Source: Maribacter dokdonensis DSW-8 (GTDB lineage Bacteria > Bacteroidota > Bacteroidia > Flavobacteriales > Flavobacteriaceae). Taken from it: a stretch of DNA of 64,000 nt. The stretch is taken from assembly GCF_001447995.1 (NCBI RefSeq), contig NZ_LDPE01000001.1, forward strand, positions 372,001 to 436,000, read 5' to 3'. Below are positions 18,046 through 27,711 of this stretch, piece by piece; position 1 is the stretch's first letter; every line of letters begins with the position of its first letter. A model generated the notes under the pieces. The model saw only the letters and a list, made by a program, of their open reading frames with translations, was not told the origin of the DNA and did no database searches. The position numbers were made by a program, and so were the translations under genes.

Positions 18046-18074
18046 GCTCCAATAGCAATATTGGAGCTTTTCTA
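18046..18074 (+). terminator. Terminator after the arylsulfotransferase gene
   Basis: GCTCCAATA (18046-18054) pairs perfectly with TATTGGAGC (18059-18067) around a GCAA loop and is followed by TTTTCTATTTTT. A short TTGA tandem repeat (about 18021-18036) precedes it. Confidence 0.9.
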
Positions 18075-18235
18075 TTTTTAAAATTCATCTACATGATGAA
18101 ATATAAGCAACTAGCATTGTTCAAATATGTAACTGGTAAAGATTCAGGTATTCGCTTTAAATCTTATGGCATCCACTTAAAACTCCTCTTTAGTCTTTGT
18201 TTTATCAATAGGTTTACCATTCCAGAATTACTAAG

Positions 18236-18973
18236 ATGAAAATATATACTACGCTATTATTGTTATTTGGTTGGGCAATTGGCCAAGCTCAAAATACAGA
18301 GGATAACATTACTTATCAAAGCATTATAGACGCAGAACATATTATGGTCCAATTAAGTACAGTAGACCAAGCTACTATGATGTCTATGTTGCACCAGGGC
18401 TTTTACGTGTATTTTGATGTTAAAGGAAAAAAGAAGAAAAATGTTTCCATTCAATATCCAATCAATATTACTCCGCCAGAACGTCCAGAACGAAATGAAA
18501 AAGATAATTCTCGTAAAAAAACGGATGAACAAGAGCGTAAAGGACCAGACATGAACAAGCTATTGGAAGAAATGCCCAGAACGGCACGCTTTATTAATTT
18601 TGACCATGAAGAAGAATTTCATTTAGACCTAAACAATCTAGGTGTTACCATAAACTACAATTTTGACGAAGCTAAAGAACTTCATTATCACTTAAAAATA
18701 CCAAAAAATAGCATTGTTGATAATGACACCAAGCTATCCAAATTATCCATTGGTATTATGACTCCAAAAATAAAATCCGAAACAAAAACTGAAAGCCCAA
18801 ATGTAAGTTTTGGTGCTGGAGGTCAAGGTAGCGGACCTGGAGGTCGCAGAGGTGGTCAAGGTGGTGGTCCTGGCGGTGGAGGTAGAGGAGGTTCTCAAGG
18901 AACACCACCACAAGATCAGCGACCAGAAGAAGTCTCCTTTAATATTTGGTTTAAGGCCGATGCTAACAATTAA
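18236..18973 (+). CDS. Exported protein of unknown function with Gly/Arg-rich segment
   Basis: This 245-residue protein has a signal peptide ending at GQAQ (about 19). A charged Pro/Lys/Glu linker spans about 75-105. From about 192 to 225 lies a Gly-rich run with RGG-like units, followed by a conserved-looking end EVSFNIWFKADANN. I do not recognise a family with confidence. The Gly-rich stretch is probably a flexible surface or periplasmic linker. It stands between the arylsulfotransferase terminator and the EF-hand gene, all on the same strand, with no clear operon partner. The start follows directly on a stretch with no other gene. Confidence 0.75.
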   Translation: MKIYTTLLLLFGWAIGQAQNTEDNITYQSIIDAEHIMVQLSTVDQATMMSMLHQGFYVYFDVKGKKKKNVSIQYPINITPPERPERNEKDNSRKKTDEQERKGPDMNKLLEEMPRTARFINFDHEEEFHLDLNNLGVTINYNFDEAKELHYHLKIPKNSIVDNDTKLSKLSIGIMTPKIKSETKTESPNVSFGAGGQGSGPGGRRGGQGGGPGGGGRGGSQGTPPQDQRPEEVSFNIWFKADANN

Positions 18974-19102
18974 GTATTACAAAATTTTTCATCTATTGAT
19001 TCTATAGATACGTAGTAATAATTACACTATTGGTATATATTGTTTTCACTTACTAAGAGGTAAATATACTTTTGTAACACATAAATATTAAAACACATAA
19101 CC

Positions 19103-19402
19103 ATGAAAAAAGTAATTGCAACGTTTATCATTATTGCTTCAATAACCAGTTGTAACAGTGTAAAGAACATGAACACCTCATCTATGTCCGATGCTGCTAC
19201 ATTATTAAGCTCACTAAGTTCTAATTCTACGGTACAGCAGGTGGCGAGCTTATTTAGCCTATTGGATACCAACAATGATCAAGCTATTAGCTCAACTGAA
19301 GCTATTGGCGAAGTTTCTGAAAATTTTGATGTATTGGACACTGATAATAACGCTAGCCTTAATTTAACCGAATTGGAAGGTATACTTGGTTTGTTAAAAT
19401 AA
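19103..19402 (+). CDS. Small EF-hand lipoprotein
   Basis: This 99-residue protein has a lipoprotein signal peptide (Cys17 in ITSC). A Ser-rich linker leads to two canonical EF-hand loops: DTNNDQAISSTE (55-66) and DTDNNASLNLTE (79-90). Both keep Asp/Asn/Ser at positions 1, 3, 5 and 9 and Glu at 12, so calcium binding is expected. It is probably tethered to a membrane as a calcium-binding structural or sensing protein; its partner is unknown. Two strong terminators follow in tandem, so it forms a single-gene unit. Confidence 0.85.
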   Translation: MKKVIATFIIIASITSCNSVKNMNTSSMSDAATLLSSLSSNSTVQQVASLFSLLDTNNDQAISSTEAIGEVSENFDVLDTDNNASLNLTELEGILGLLK

Positions 19403-19414
19403 AATCTTCCATAT

Positions 19415-19450
19415 AAACGTATTCCCCCCGAATACGTTTATTTTCATTTT
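19415..19450 (+). terminator. First terminator after the EF-hand gene
   Basis: AAACGTATTC (19415-19424) pairs perfectly with GAATACGTTT (19430-19439) around a C-only loop and is followed by ATTTTCATTTT. Confidence 0.85.
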
Positions 19451-19462
19451 GAGTTATTTGCT

Positions 19463-19504
19463 AAGAACCCCCTGTTTATCTTAAACAGGGGGTTCTTTTT
19501 TTTG
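19463..19504 (+). terminator. Second, strong terminator between convergent genes
   Basis: A perfect 16-bp stem (19463-19478 with 19482-19497, core ACCCCCTG/CAGGGGGT) with a 3-base loop is followed by TTTTTTT on the plus strand. On the minus strand it lacks a T-run, so it mainly serves the EF-hand gene. Confidence 0.95.
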
Positions 19505-19525
19505 TAAAAGATTAATAATGAAAAC

Positions 19526-20383
19526 TTAATTCGTTGCTTTATTAAATTTGTAAGTAATACCAATATTTAATCCAAAAGAAGAGTATGGTACTTTCTGGGA
19601 CAGTTCTTTAGATGTATCAGTATTGGTATTGGATAGGTTATCTACGTAGGTAGTAGTTCTATTTACGCCTTCTGGCAAATTATCAATGGTATATAGCCCA
19701 CTAACCGCTATAGTACCATCAGGTAGTTTTAAATCCGTATTGAATTCGGATATTTCCGAATCTTTACGCTTTAAACTAATACCGTAATATTCAGCTTCTA
19801 CAAACAGGCTAAAGTTATCATCTAAATCATATTTATATCCAAGAGCTCCCACGAACCCTAAAGGAAAATGTCCATGAAAATCCTCTTTATAGTTCGTTTC
19901 GGAATAAGAGCCTTCCGGTACACCAAAAGCCTCGGCTTCAGCTTCAGAAAAAACAGATTTTTGGTAAATGACACCTTCCGTTTTACCTCCCAATTTTAAT
20001 AATGCTCCAAAACGTCCATATATATTATTGGTGAATTTATATACCACGGATGCGGAAGCACCAAATGCCCTTGCCCTTGCAACAGCATTCACTTCTGTAT
20101 CCGGTAGACTAACAATAGAAATATCCTGGTCAGAACCATGCAAATAACCTACTCCAAGATCAAAACCGAAAGAGTCGTCAAAAAAATAGGTGCCTCTAAG
20201 TTGAAAGTTTGTGCCTTCTCCATAACTGCCATATGAGTTTTCTGTTTCCGTTGTCGTAATTCGTTCTCCCAATTTCATACCTGCACTTCCAACGGCATAG
20301 CCAGAACTTGCCGAGACTTGCCATTGCCCATATGCCGTTGTGCTAAAAATTGCCAAAACAGCTATTAACATTTTATACTTCAT
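19526..20383 (-). CDS. Outer membrane beta-barrel protein
   Basis: This 285-residue protein has a signal peptide ending near AYGQ (about 20). Alternating aromatic/hydrophobic strands follow, including GYAVGSAGMKLGER, FGFDLGVGYLHGS, FSLFVEAEYYGISLK and the last strand SFGLNIGITYKFNKATN. This pattern is typical of 8-10-stranded OmpX/OmpA-like barrels (PF13505 type). It is expected in the outer membrane, with unknown ligand or function. It lies convergent to the EF-hand gene and upstream of no obvious partner. Confidence 0.85.
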   Translation of the reverse strand: MKYKMLIAVLAIFSTTAYGQWQVSASSGYAVGSAGMKLGERITTTETENSYGSYGEGTNFQLRGTYFFDDSFGFDLGVGYLHGSDQDISIVSLPDTEVNAVARARAFGASASVVYKFTNNIYGRFGALLKLGGKTEGVIYQKSVFSEAEAEAFGVPEGSYSETNYKEDFHGHFPLGFVGALGYKYDLDDNFSLFVEAEYYGISLKRKDSEISEFNTDLKLPDGTIAVSGLYTIDNLPEGVNRTTTYVDNLSNTNTDTSKELSQKVPYSSFGLNIGITYKFNKATN

Positions 20384-20640
20384 AATTCATTATTTATGTA
20401 TTAGACTAAGTAAATTTCATTCTATTCATTAAACCCAATTTTTCTTATAAATACCTAATAAATATTACGTTTAACACTTGCTAGAGTGCGTATAAAAGAG
20501 GTAGAATAAGAGTTTTAGTATTGAGCTTTTTTTAAATTGAACGCCAAATTTACATCAAACCAATAATACAGCTTAGCTTAAAAGATTTTTTAACTAATTA
20601 TATTAATTTGAATTATAAACCTATTGAAATAAATGAATGG

Positions 20641-21852
20641 TTAATCCTCTATAAACGGATCGGCATATTTCTCATCAGTGATAAATTCTGTATCGGTCAA
20701 GGTATGTAGAAAATCAACTAATGCTTGTTTGTCATTATCGGATAAGTTTAGTCTGCGAACGTTATTACCTTGCGTAAGTCTATTATCCAAATTTGGGTTG
20801 TTCTGTACTCCGCTATTGTAATGCTCTATAACCTCTTCTAGAGTTTCAAATCTACCATCGTGCATGTAAGGTCCTGTTAAAGCAATGTTTCTTAAAGATG
20901 GTACTTTAAATTCGCCCAAATCGTTATTATTACCGGTTATACTGCCCACGCCCGGATCTGTAATAGTAGCATCTAGCCCGTTGTTTCTAGCAGCATCACC
21001 CACAAAAACATTGGTAGCATGACAATCAAAACATCTGGTCTGGTTGCTCATAAAAAGTTGCTTACCTCTATTTTCTGAATTTGTAAAATTTGGAAAGTTG
21101 TCATCTATATCGTTTACTTGTGCCAAACCTTCATCAAATTTAGATTCATATGAAACCATAGAACGTATAAATTGAGATAACGCTAATGCTATACGCTCAC
21201 TGGTAACATTGTCATCACCGAAGGCATTAGTGAATAAAGCTTCATAATAATCTACGACCGACAGTTTTGCTTCCAATTCAGGCAAAGTTAGTCCCATTTC
21301 CACAAGGTCTTGAATTGGAACCAATGTTTGCTCTTCTAGACTAACCGCTCTTTCATCCCAAAAAAACCTTCCATTTTCATAAAACCTGGCATTTGCCAGT
21401 CCCATGGAATTCCTAGAAGTTAATTCACCATCAAACCCTGTACTTAAGGCAGTAGGATCAGAAAAACCATGTTCTTGAATATGGCAAGACGCGCAAGAAA
21501 TAGTATTGTTCCTAGATAAATTAGTATCATAGAACAACACCCTGCCTAAAGTTGCTCCGTAATCTGTTATTTCGTTATTGTTAGGGGTATTTTCTTCATT
21601 TCTAACATCGTTATCTAAAAAGAAATCCGGCAAAAGTATATTGGCATAATTGAATGGAGAATCTGGCAAGGCTAAAATAGATGAATCAACGGCAAGGTCA
21701 TTAGTATTTTCTTCATTATCATCAACAACCGTATCATTATTTTCATCATTGACCAATAGTTGTTCTTCTTCGGTTATATCTATATACTCATCTTTACTAC
21801 ACGAACTTAAAGTAATCACTAGTAAGCAAATTGGGACAAAACACTTTTTCAT
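20641..21852 (-). CDS. Di-haem cytochrome c peroxidase/MauG-family lipoprotein
   Basis: This 403-residue protein has a lipobox Cys at residue 18 and an acidic Asn/Asp/Glu linker up to about residue 55. Two c-type haem sites follow: CASCH (120-124) and CFDCH (274-278). The segments RFFWDERAVSLEEQTLVPI and FKVPSLRNIALTGPYMHDGR are standard in bacterial cytochrome c peroxidases. Such enzymes reduce H2O2 in the periplasm, or oxidise a protein or organic substrate in MauG-like members. The gene follows the haloperoxidase gene on the minus strand, with a terminator-like hairpin between them. A shared role in peroxide chemistry is plausible but inferred. Confidence 0.92.
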   Translation of the reverse strand: MKKCFVPICLLVITLSSCSKDEYIDITEEEQLLVNDENNDTVVDDNEENTNDLAVDSSILALPDSPFNYANILLPDFFLDNDVRNEENTPNNNEITDYGATLGRVLFYDTNLSRNNTISCASCHIQEHGFSDPTALSTGFDGELTSRNSMGLANARFYENGRFFWDERAVSLEEQTLVPIQDLVEMGLTLPELEAKLSVVDYYEALFTNAFGDDNVTSERIALALSQFIRSMVSYESKFDEGLAQVNDIDDNFPNFTNSENRGKQLFMSNQTRCFDCHATNVFVGDAARNNGLDATITDPGVGSITGNNNDLGEFKVPSLRNIALTGPYMHDGRFETLEEVIEHYNSGVQNNPNLDNRLTQGNNVRRLNLSDNDKQALVDFLHTLTDTEFITDEKYADPFIED

Positions 21853-21952
21853 ATTACATTGTTTTTTAAAAGATTGATAAAAATTAAAAAGTAGTTTTCT
21901 GTCATATAGGCCAATTAAATTAGGGTAGGGTAGCGGTAGGAATATGGTATTG

Positions 21953-21977
21953 CAAAAGCTTCGCCATTACTGGCGAA
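21953..21977 (-). terminator. Terminator-like hairpin after the haloperoxidase gene
   Basis: TTCGCCA and TGGCGAA (21960-21977) form a 7-bp stem with a 4-base loop. On the minus strand it is followed by GCTTTTGC. It suggests that the haloperoxidase and the peroxidase are at least partly separate units. Confidence 0.65.
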
Positions 21978-22002
21978 ACTTCTACAATCCAAGGGTTAAG
22001 AA

Positions 22003-23457
22003 TTAAAAATTAGGGGATAAACTAAAGTTGTTCACTGCGGCTGAAATCTCATAACCTAAACGAGCGCCTTCATCGCTATCAGCTTGTATATGTACACCCA
22101 ATGGTATTCTAGAATATCCATTTTCTTCGGCCATTTCCGTAAAAGAACTGAACCTTCTAGGGGTGCCATCAAAATCTGATCTTCCTGCATGGGTTCTATC
22201 GGTAAAGTTAATGGCGTCTCCCCCAAATATGTCTATAAATACTCCCGATGCCGCCGCTGCAAATGTAGCATGCCCTGACGGATAAGCCGGAAAAGCTGGA
22301 TTGGGGCTGGAAATGAATCGTGCTAAATTTGTTTGAAAATCATCGTTGATGTACTCCAGAATAAATCTACTTGGTCTTTCTGAATTATAGGTGTATTTAT
22401 CATCCCAAGCAGAAACCGCAGCATCATTAGTTGCAAAACCAAGCTTTAACAACAACTCCAATGCTTGTTCAAAATCCAAGTCTTCCTGTTCAATTAATTG
22501 ATTGGCAATGGAAAACTGTCTACCAGGAGGACTCATCATTAACCCTTCTACATCATCTGACCAAAATTCGGCTATCCAAAGATCTTCGTTATCTGATAAC
22601 CTAGCGGTTGTAGCAGAAATCTCAACTTCTTCCATTTGCTCATAATAGCCACTATTTCTATTAGTGTTGTGGGAAAATGGCGGCGGTGTGCTAGAGGTCT
22701 GTTCCGGACTGATCACAAATGTTCTTACCCTGTTCCAATAAGGAAACCACGCACTTTCTCCTTCAGATGCCGCCCATAAGCCTTCACCAACAGGTGCTAC
22801 ATATGATACAGGATTAGGATCTAACTGTTGAGATTCTGCTTCGGTATCGGTTTGGCTATAGGCAATTACACTTTCTGCGACCAAAGTCCCCCATGCTATG
22901 GAATTCTCAATTTCTTCCTGTGAAAGTTCTTCCGTTAGTTCATCTGCCAACTCATTCTCTAAAGTTGCAATACCCGCTTTTGCATTATTGGAAACACTGA
23001 ACATAAAATGGTCCATTACCAGGGCGTAACAAGTGTTAAGTGCCAAGTCTCTATCTACGTTATTTGCTCTTTCATCTAAATCAAGATTAAAGCCCTGTAA
23101 TTGACTCTGTGTAGATCCATAACCATCCATATCCGCTACGGCAGTTTCGTACCCGGCCAAATGAATGTAGGCTAAAGCTCTTGCTGTAGTATTAGGTCTT
23201 AAGCCATCAGTATATCTATCCAAAACCAGCCAAAGATCATTCCAATCCACAATTAATTGCACAGTCTCCTCAGATGGGTTCAAGCCATTGTTACGGTTAT
23301 TTTGCCTTCTAGCGGTCAAAGAGTCTTGGGCTACTGTTTCAAAATCATCTGTGTCCGTTTCACTAATTTCAAGTACGTCTAACTCATCTTTTGCACAAGC
23401 CTGTAGTAGGATCACCGATAGGATAATCAACACCCATCTTAAATTATAATTTCTCAT
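22003..23457 (-). CDS. Vanadium-dependent haloperoxidase, lipoprotein
   Basis: This 484-residue protein is a PAP2-superfamily member with a lipobox Cys at residue 21 (LLQAC). All vanadate-binding motifs are intact: K354-x6-R361-P362 (in KYTYNSERP), PSGH at 393-396, and S449-R450-x5-H456 followed by xxxD460 (SRIPLGVHIQAD). Vanadium haloperoxidases oxidise halides with H2O2, and flavobacterial members are often iodo- or bromoperoxidases. Envelope anchoring fits action on external halide. It sits downstream of an ECF sigma, FecR and TonB receptor set on the same strand, 169 bp after the receptor. Confidence 0.92.
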   Translation of the reverse strand: MRNYNLRWVLIILSVILLQACAKDELDVLEISETDTDDFETVAQDSLTARRQNNRNNGLNPSEETVQLIVDWNDLWLVLDRYTDGLRPNTTARALAYIHLAGYETAVADMDGYGSTQSQLQGFNLDLDERANNVDRDLALNTCYALVMDHFMFSVSNNAKAGIATLENELADELTEELSQEEIENSIAWGTLVAESVIAYSQTDTEAESQQLDPNPVSYVAPVGEGLWAASEGESAWFPYWNRVRTFVISPEQTSSTPPPFSHNTNRNSGYYEQMEEVEISATTARLSDNEDLWIAEFWSDDVEGLMMSPPGRQFSIANQLIEQEDLDFEQALELLLKLGFATNDAAVSAWDDKYTYNSERPSRFILEYINDDFQTNLARFISSPNPAFPAYPSGHATFAAAASGVFIDIFGGDAINFTDRTHAGRSDFDGTPRRFSSFTEMAEENGYSRIPLGVHIQADSDEGARLGYEISAAVNNFSLSPNF

Positions 23458-23626
23458 AAATTTCTGTATTAAAGGTTAATGTTTAACTAAAGGCCATTTG
23501 TGCCTTTCCCTTAATACGCTGAGGTAGTACATATACCCAACCCTCTTTTTGAAAAAAAATAAAATCTATTGATTTACTACCTAATTAATGGAAAAACCAA
23601 AGTAGTATTTGAAGTATAATTAGTTA

Positions 23627-26128
23627 TTAAAAATGTATGCTGAACTGTAGGTTGGGGGCAAAACCAATAGTTTTACGATAAGGTTCATCTACTGGTGGTT
23701 CATTTTGAAAAATATTGACAATATTGTCCTGATCAAATAAATTAACGATTGACAAGCCCACAATTCCTTTCCAACTTTTCTTAGTGTTCGTAAAGCCATA
23801 CGTGGCAGAAACATCAAATTGATGCATACTTGGAAAACGTTCTGTATACGCTATATCCAAACTATTTTGTGAGGTATTGCTGTCTTCATCAAAATCTGGA
23901 ACAACTACGGGCATACCTGAAAAGTAACCCCAGGTCACCGCCAAATTAAAAGGATCTAAGTGCCATAAACCCGTAACGTGTAAGATATGGCGTTGGTCAA
24001 AAAAAATGGGTAAATCAGTATCAAATTCGGTATCTACCTCACTTAATGAATAACTGAATAACGATTCAAAATTATTCCAACGCTTTTTTATAAATAAATC
24101 AGCCCCTTTGCTTTTTAACTTTCCTTCTTCAAGTGTACTAGTGTTGGTCTGTACGGTTACGTTTTTCGTATTCCTACTGTACAACTCTACATCAAACAGC
24201 CAGCCCGATCTATTGTACAAAGCTCCTATCATGGCTTGGTAGCCCTCTAAAACGGATGTAGTTGCATCTGGCAGATACCAAAATTGAGATTGATCGTTAA
24301 AATCATCAAAATCGTCACGTAGTTTTTTTTGAATAAATTGATGTGAACGACCGGCAGATGTTTTTAAATACAATGCATCACTTAGACTTATATTTATTGA
24401 TAACCTGGGATCCGCATAAAATCTTTTATTGGGTTCAAAATAGTCCGCATGCATGCCTAAATTGGCCGTCACTTTATCATTCCAGTTTTTATTGTATGAA
24501 ATGAAAGTACTATGGGTCAATGCATTTTGATCCCTACGACTGTCAATACTATTTTCATCATTTCGCTGATCAAACCGTAAATTATAATCGGTAAGGGTGT
24601 ACCCGGTTTCTAAAGTAGTATTCTCGTTCAATTGTAGCTGAACTTCACTAATAAACCGAGTATCGTTTATCGTATTTGAATATTTTTCAAAACTTGAGCG
24701 TACATCTGCAGAAAAGCCCTCACTTTTATTATCAATATACAAGGACGATGTACTTACTCTTGCCTGTGCACTTAATCTGTCCGAAAATGTACCTTCCCAT
24801 TTTATAGTCATTCCCCAATTATCCAAATATAAATCCCTGAAATCCCTGTTATCTTTATCATCCGAATCCTCTAAAACTGCAGACAGTCTATTCTGTATAT
24901 TTATATAACTAATTGTTGCTTTATGATTCTCATTAATATCATAAATCAATTTTGAATTTATATCATAAAAGCCAACTTTAAAATAATCACTATTTACATC
25001 GTTGGCAACAGATTCTAAGCGGCTGCCTTGAAAATTTAAATTTGAAAAAGCCCTTAATTTAGGTGAGTTAACTCCTGGATAGTTAGATCTACCTGCCACA
25101 TAAAGTGCAAGTTTATCTTTTACCAAAGGTACTTCTACCGTTGCACCAGCATAAACCGTATTCGCTTGAACGGTATAAGAAGTTGAATCTGGCACCTTGT
25201 TTTTTGTGGTCATGTGAATAAGTCCGCCAACACGACCTCCCCATTTGGCAGAAAGCGTATTTCTTTGAATCTCAATTTCACTTACAGTAGTTGGGTTATA
25301 CGGTGCGATAGCTCCAAAAAAATGTCCATTATGGTATATTGGTATATCATCAATTTCAATAAGGGACTGATCAAAGGTATTGCCCCTAAAATTTAAACTA
25401 CCTGGCTTACCGCTGGGGGTGTGTACACCTGGTATATTTTTAACTACATTAAAAACATCTCCGTCCGTTTCACCGGCAAGCAAACCCAAAGATTCCATGT
25501 TTATTTGAAACGTATTATCACTAATTTTAGCATTGACCCCCCTGGTCAAATAATCTGTTATTTGAACCTCATTTAAATGAATCATTGCGTGTTGTAGTCG
25601 CAATGGAGATTTTAGTTCATTTAGATCCATGGCTTTAATATGTATGGTATTATAAAAAGCCGAATGGATATGAACGGAATCTAATGGAAATAAATTCTTA
25701 ATGGTATAAGTAGATTTTATAGGATATAAAAACCGTTCTTCTCCTGAATTTATCCGAATAGTAACATTACTTACAAATTCTTCAGATTCTGAATCTACTA
25801 CCGTAAATGTTACATTTTGCCTAACTGGAATAATCATAAAGGAATTGGTCCCGTTCTCTACAAATTTGACAGGAGCTATTTCTTTAATAGCATTTATGCA
25901 ATGAATTAAATTATCACATTTAAAATTAGAGGGTAGAACTACTGGGGCTAAAAGGGTATGGTTATAAGTAAAATCTACATTGTAAACATCTTTGAGTTGC
26001 TCTAAACGATCAACCAACTTTAAAGCAGGTTCATTTTGTGAATATGCAGAATGATGATAAAATATACAGAAGAAAATACTAAGGAGAACCGTTATTATTG
26101 CACTCTTTTTCTGTTTATAATTTATCAT
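23627..26128 (-). CDS. TonB-dependent receptor with N-terminal STN signalling domain
   Basis: The likely start is the ATG at 26128 (833 aa); seven further upstream codons begin with TTG. After the signal peptide comes a secretin/TonB short N-terminal domain (about 35-110), then a carboxypeptidase-regulatory-like domain, a plug (PGVHTPSGKPGSLNFRGNTF region) and a 22-stranded barrel ending in FAPNLQFSIHF. STN domains bind FecR and relay occupancy of the receptor to an ECF sigma factor. Both partners lie immediately upstream. The substrate is unknown: siderophore, haem, vanadate chelate or an organic ligand are all possible. Confidence 0.92.
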   Translation of the reverse strand: MINYKQKKSAIITVLLSIFFCIFYHHSAYSQNEPALKLVDRLEQLKDVYNVDFTYNHTLLAPVVLPSNFKCDNLIHCINAIKEIAPVKFVENGTNSFMIIPVRQNVTFTVVDSESEEFVSNVTIRINSGEERFLYPIKSTYTIKNLFPLDSVHIHSAFYNTIHIKAMDLNELKSPLRLQHAMIHLNEVQITDYLTRGVNAKISDNTFQINMESLGLLAGETDGDVFNVVKNIPGVHTPSGKPGSLNFRGNTFDQSLIEIDDIPIYHNGHFFGAIAPYNPTTVSEIEIQRNTLSAKWGGRVGGLIHMTTKNKVPDSTSYTVQANTVYAGATVEVPLVKDKLALYVAGRSNYPGVNSPKLRAFSNLNFQGSRLESVANDVNSDYFKVGFYDINSKLIYDINENHKATISYINIQNRLSAVLEDSDDKDNRDFRDLYLDNWGMTIKWEGTFSDRLSAQARVSTSSLYIDNKSEGFSADVRSSFEKYSNTINDTRFISEVQLQLNENTTLETGYTLTDYNLRFDQRNDENSIDSRRDQNALTHSTFISYNKNWNDKVTANLGMHADYFEPNKRFYADPRLSINISLSDALYLKTSAGRSHQFIQKKLRDDFDDFNDQSQFWYLPDATTSVLEGYQAMIGALYNRSGWLFDVELYSRNTKNVTVQTNTSTLEEGKLKSKGADLFIKKRWNNFESLFSYSLSEVDTEFDTDLPIFFDQRHILHVTGLWHLDPFNLAVTWGYFSGMPVVVPDFDEDSNTSQNSLDIAYTERFPSMHQFDVSATYGFTNTKKSWKGIVGLSIVNLFDQDNIVNIFQNEPPVDEPYRKTIGFAPNLQFSIHF

Positions 26129-26151
26129 ACTAGGCTTTAACTGATTCAATG

Positions 26152-27063
26152 TTATTCAAAAATAACCTTATTACGGTCTTTAATCCGGTATTCAATCTCC
26201 ATAGTGGTAAAAATAGTGGTAAGAGTATGTTGCAAATCTTTATGTTCTATTGTTCCTGTAAATTGTAATGACTCATAAGCTTTGGGAAGATCTATTTCCA
26301 CATTATAATATCGTTTAACATCAGCAATTACATTTTTTAGCGGTGTTTTTTCGTAATTGCTAATACCGCTCATCCAATCTGGACGAGACAATTGATGGGT
26401 TGTTAATTGGAGTTCTCCATTATGCAGCGTTACGCTTTGACCCATGGTTATTATTTTGTCATTTTCTTGGTATGAAACTTTTATTTTACCTTCATAACAA
26501 TACACTTTAAATTGATTATTTTGTGTATTGATATTGAATTGTGTTCCTAAAACCGAAACTTGTGCTGTAGGTGTATTGACCACAAATGGTGACCCACTGG
26601 TCACCTTAAAATAAGCTTGCCCTTTAAGTGTAACAAGCCTACTTTCTTCCCATTTGTTTTCATTATACGTAATACTAGAACCAGCATCAATTGCTACCTG
26701 TGAACCCAATGGCAAGTCTATTGTTTTATTTTCTGCAATTTCGGTTGTGATGGTAGTTGCCCCGGTAGACATAAAATACCAAACGATGCTACATGTAAAT
26801 AGTACGGCCAAACCTGCGGCAATACCCAACCAATTTTTATTTGTAGATTTTTTGATAGGTACAACCGTAGCATTCGCTTCTTTTAATCTGGACAAACCCG
26901 CATCTGCATTAAATGGTTTAACTTTCCAAGTATCAATATCATCTATAACCGTTTTGAGCGCATCTAATTCACCCGATGCTTTCAGTTGTTCTTTCTCCTC
27001 GTCACTTAAACGATCATCCATCCAACGGGCAATTAAATTATTATCTTCTAAATGCTTGCTCAT
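26152..27063 (-). CDS. FecR-family anti-sigma/transducer protein
   Basis: This 303-residue protein has an N-terminal cytoplasmic segment with the FecR-like LIARWMDDRLSDEEKEQL. One membrane segment follows (about 83-102, WLGIAAGLAVLFTCSIVWYF), then a periplasmic FecR domain (NKTIDLPLGSQVAIDAGSSI to VLGTQFNI). The C-terminal DUF4974 domain (KNVIADVKRYYNVEIDLP) resembles the receptor STN domain. It should transmit the receptor signal to the sigma factor 37 bp upstream. The order sigma, FecR, receptor is the classic Bacteroidota arrangement. Confidence 0.95.
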   Translation of the reverse strand: MSKHLEDNNLIARWMDDRLSDEEKEQLKASGELDALKTVIDDIDTWKVKPFNADAGLSRLKEANATVVPIKKSTNKNWLGIAAGLAVLFTCSIVWYFMSTGATTITTEIAENKTIDLPLGSQVAIDAGSSITYNENKWEESRLVTLKGQAYFKVTSGSPFVVNTPTAQVSVLGTQFNINTQNNQFKVYCYEGKIKVSYQENDKIITMGQSVTLHNGELQLTTHQLSRPDWMSGISNYEKTPLKNVIADVKRYYNVEIDLPKAYESLQFTGTIEHKDLQHTLTTIFTTMEIEYRIKDRNKVIFE

Positions 27064-27100
27064 ACCACTAATACGTTTGAAAAACTATTTAACCAACCCG

Positions 27101-27622
27101 TTAAATTGAAAAATCTTTAATTTCTGAAATATTGTTCAATTTTATCAAGGCTTTTGAAATGCGTTTCTCAATTGCTGTTTCACTAACTTCTAATCTTAAT
27201 GCAATTTCTTTATAGGTTAATTTATCTATCCTGTTCATTAAAAAAGCTTCTCTTTGCTTTTCTGGCAGATTAGATATAACAGTTTCAAGCTTTAACCTAA
27301 ACTCTTTGGTTCTAAGTTTAAAATAAGGATCTTCATTCTCTTGTTCAAGCACTAAACCCCTTTCAAATTTTAATGCTACTTTTTTATTACGGAGCGTATC
27401 TATCATAAGGTTTCTTGCCATTTTATATAAAAAACCAGCTACCCTATTGTAAAGTACGGCACTACATTTAGACCACAATTTCACGAATGAATCATGCACA
27501 ATATCCTCTGCACGTTGCATATCCCCAAATTTGTAATACAGGTAATTACGTAAACTTTCTGCATGGGTTCTATACACTTGATTGTAAACCTGCTCTTCAC
27601 AAATAGATGGTTCTTGCCCCAT
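27101..27622 (-). CDS. ECF-type RNA polymerase sigma-70 factor
   Basis: This 173-residue protein has sigma region 2 (FGDMQRAEDIVHDSFVKLW, about 32-50) and region 4 (LPEKQREAFLMNRIDKLTYKE, then VSETAIEKRISKALIKL). Regions 1.2 and 3 are absent, as in ECF factors. It is the first gene of the minus-strand module with FecR and an STN-type TonB receptor, and probably activates that receptor and perhaps the haloperoxidase. The upstream 89 bp show no TAnnTTTG promoter, which could mean a non-standard promoter. Confidence 0.95.
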   Translation of the reverse strand: MGQEPSICEEQVYNQVYRTHAESLRNYLYYKFGDMQRAEDIVHDSFVKLWSKCSAVLYNRVAGFLYKMARNLMIDTLRNKKVALKFERGLVLEQENEDPYFKLRTKEFRLKLETVISNLPEKQREAFLMNRIDKLTYKEIALRLEVSETAIEKRISKALIKLNNISEIKDFSI

Positions 27623-27711
27623 TAATCTAAATTAATTCCTTTATCTATAATAATCCGTACTACTATATTTAACAGCCTTTAAAGCTTAAGATGCAATATA
27701 CTATAAAAATA

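Noticed and set aside
18033..18239. 68-codon plus-strand frame after the arylsulfotransferase gene
   Set aside because: It runs through the terminator hairpin at 18046-18071 and has no recognisable features.
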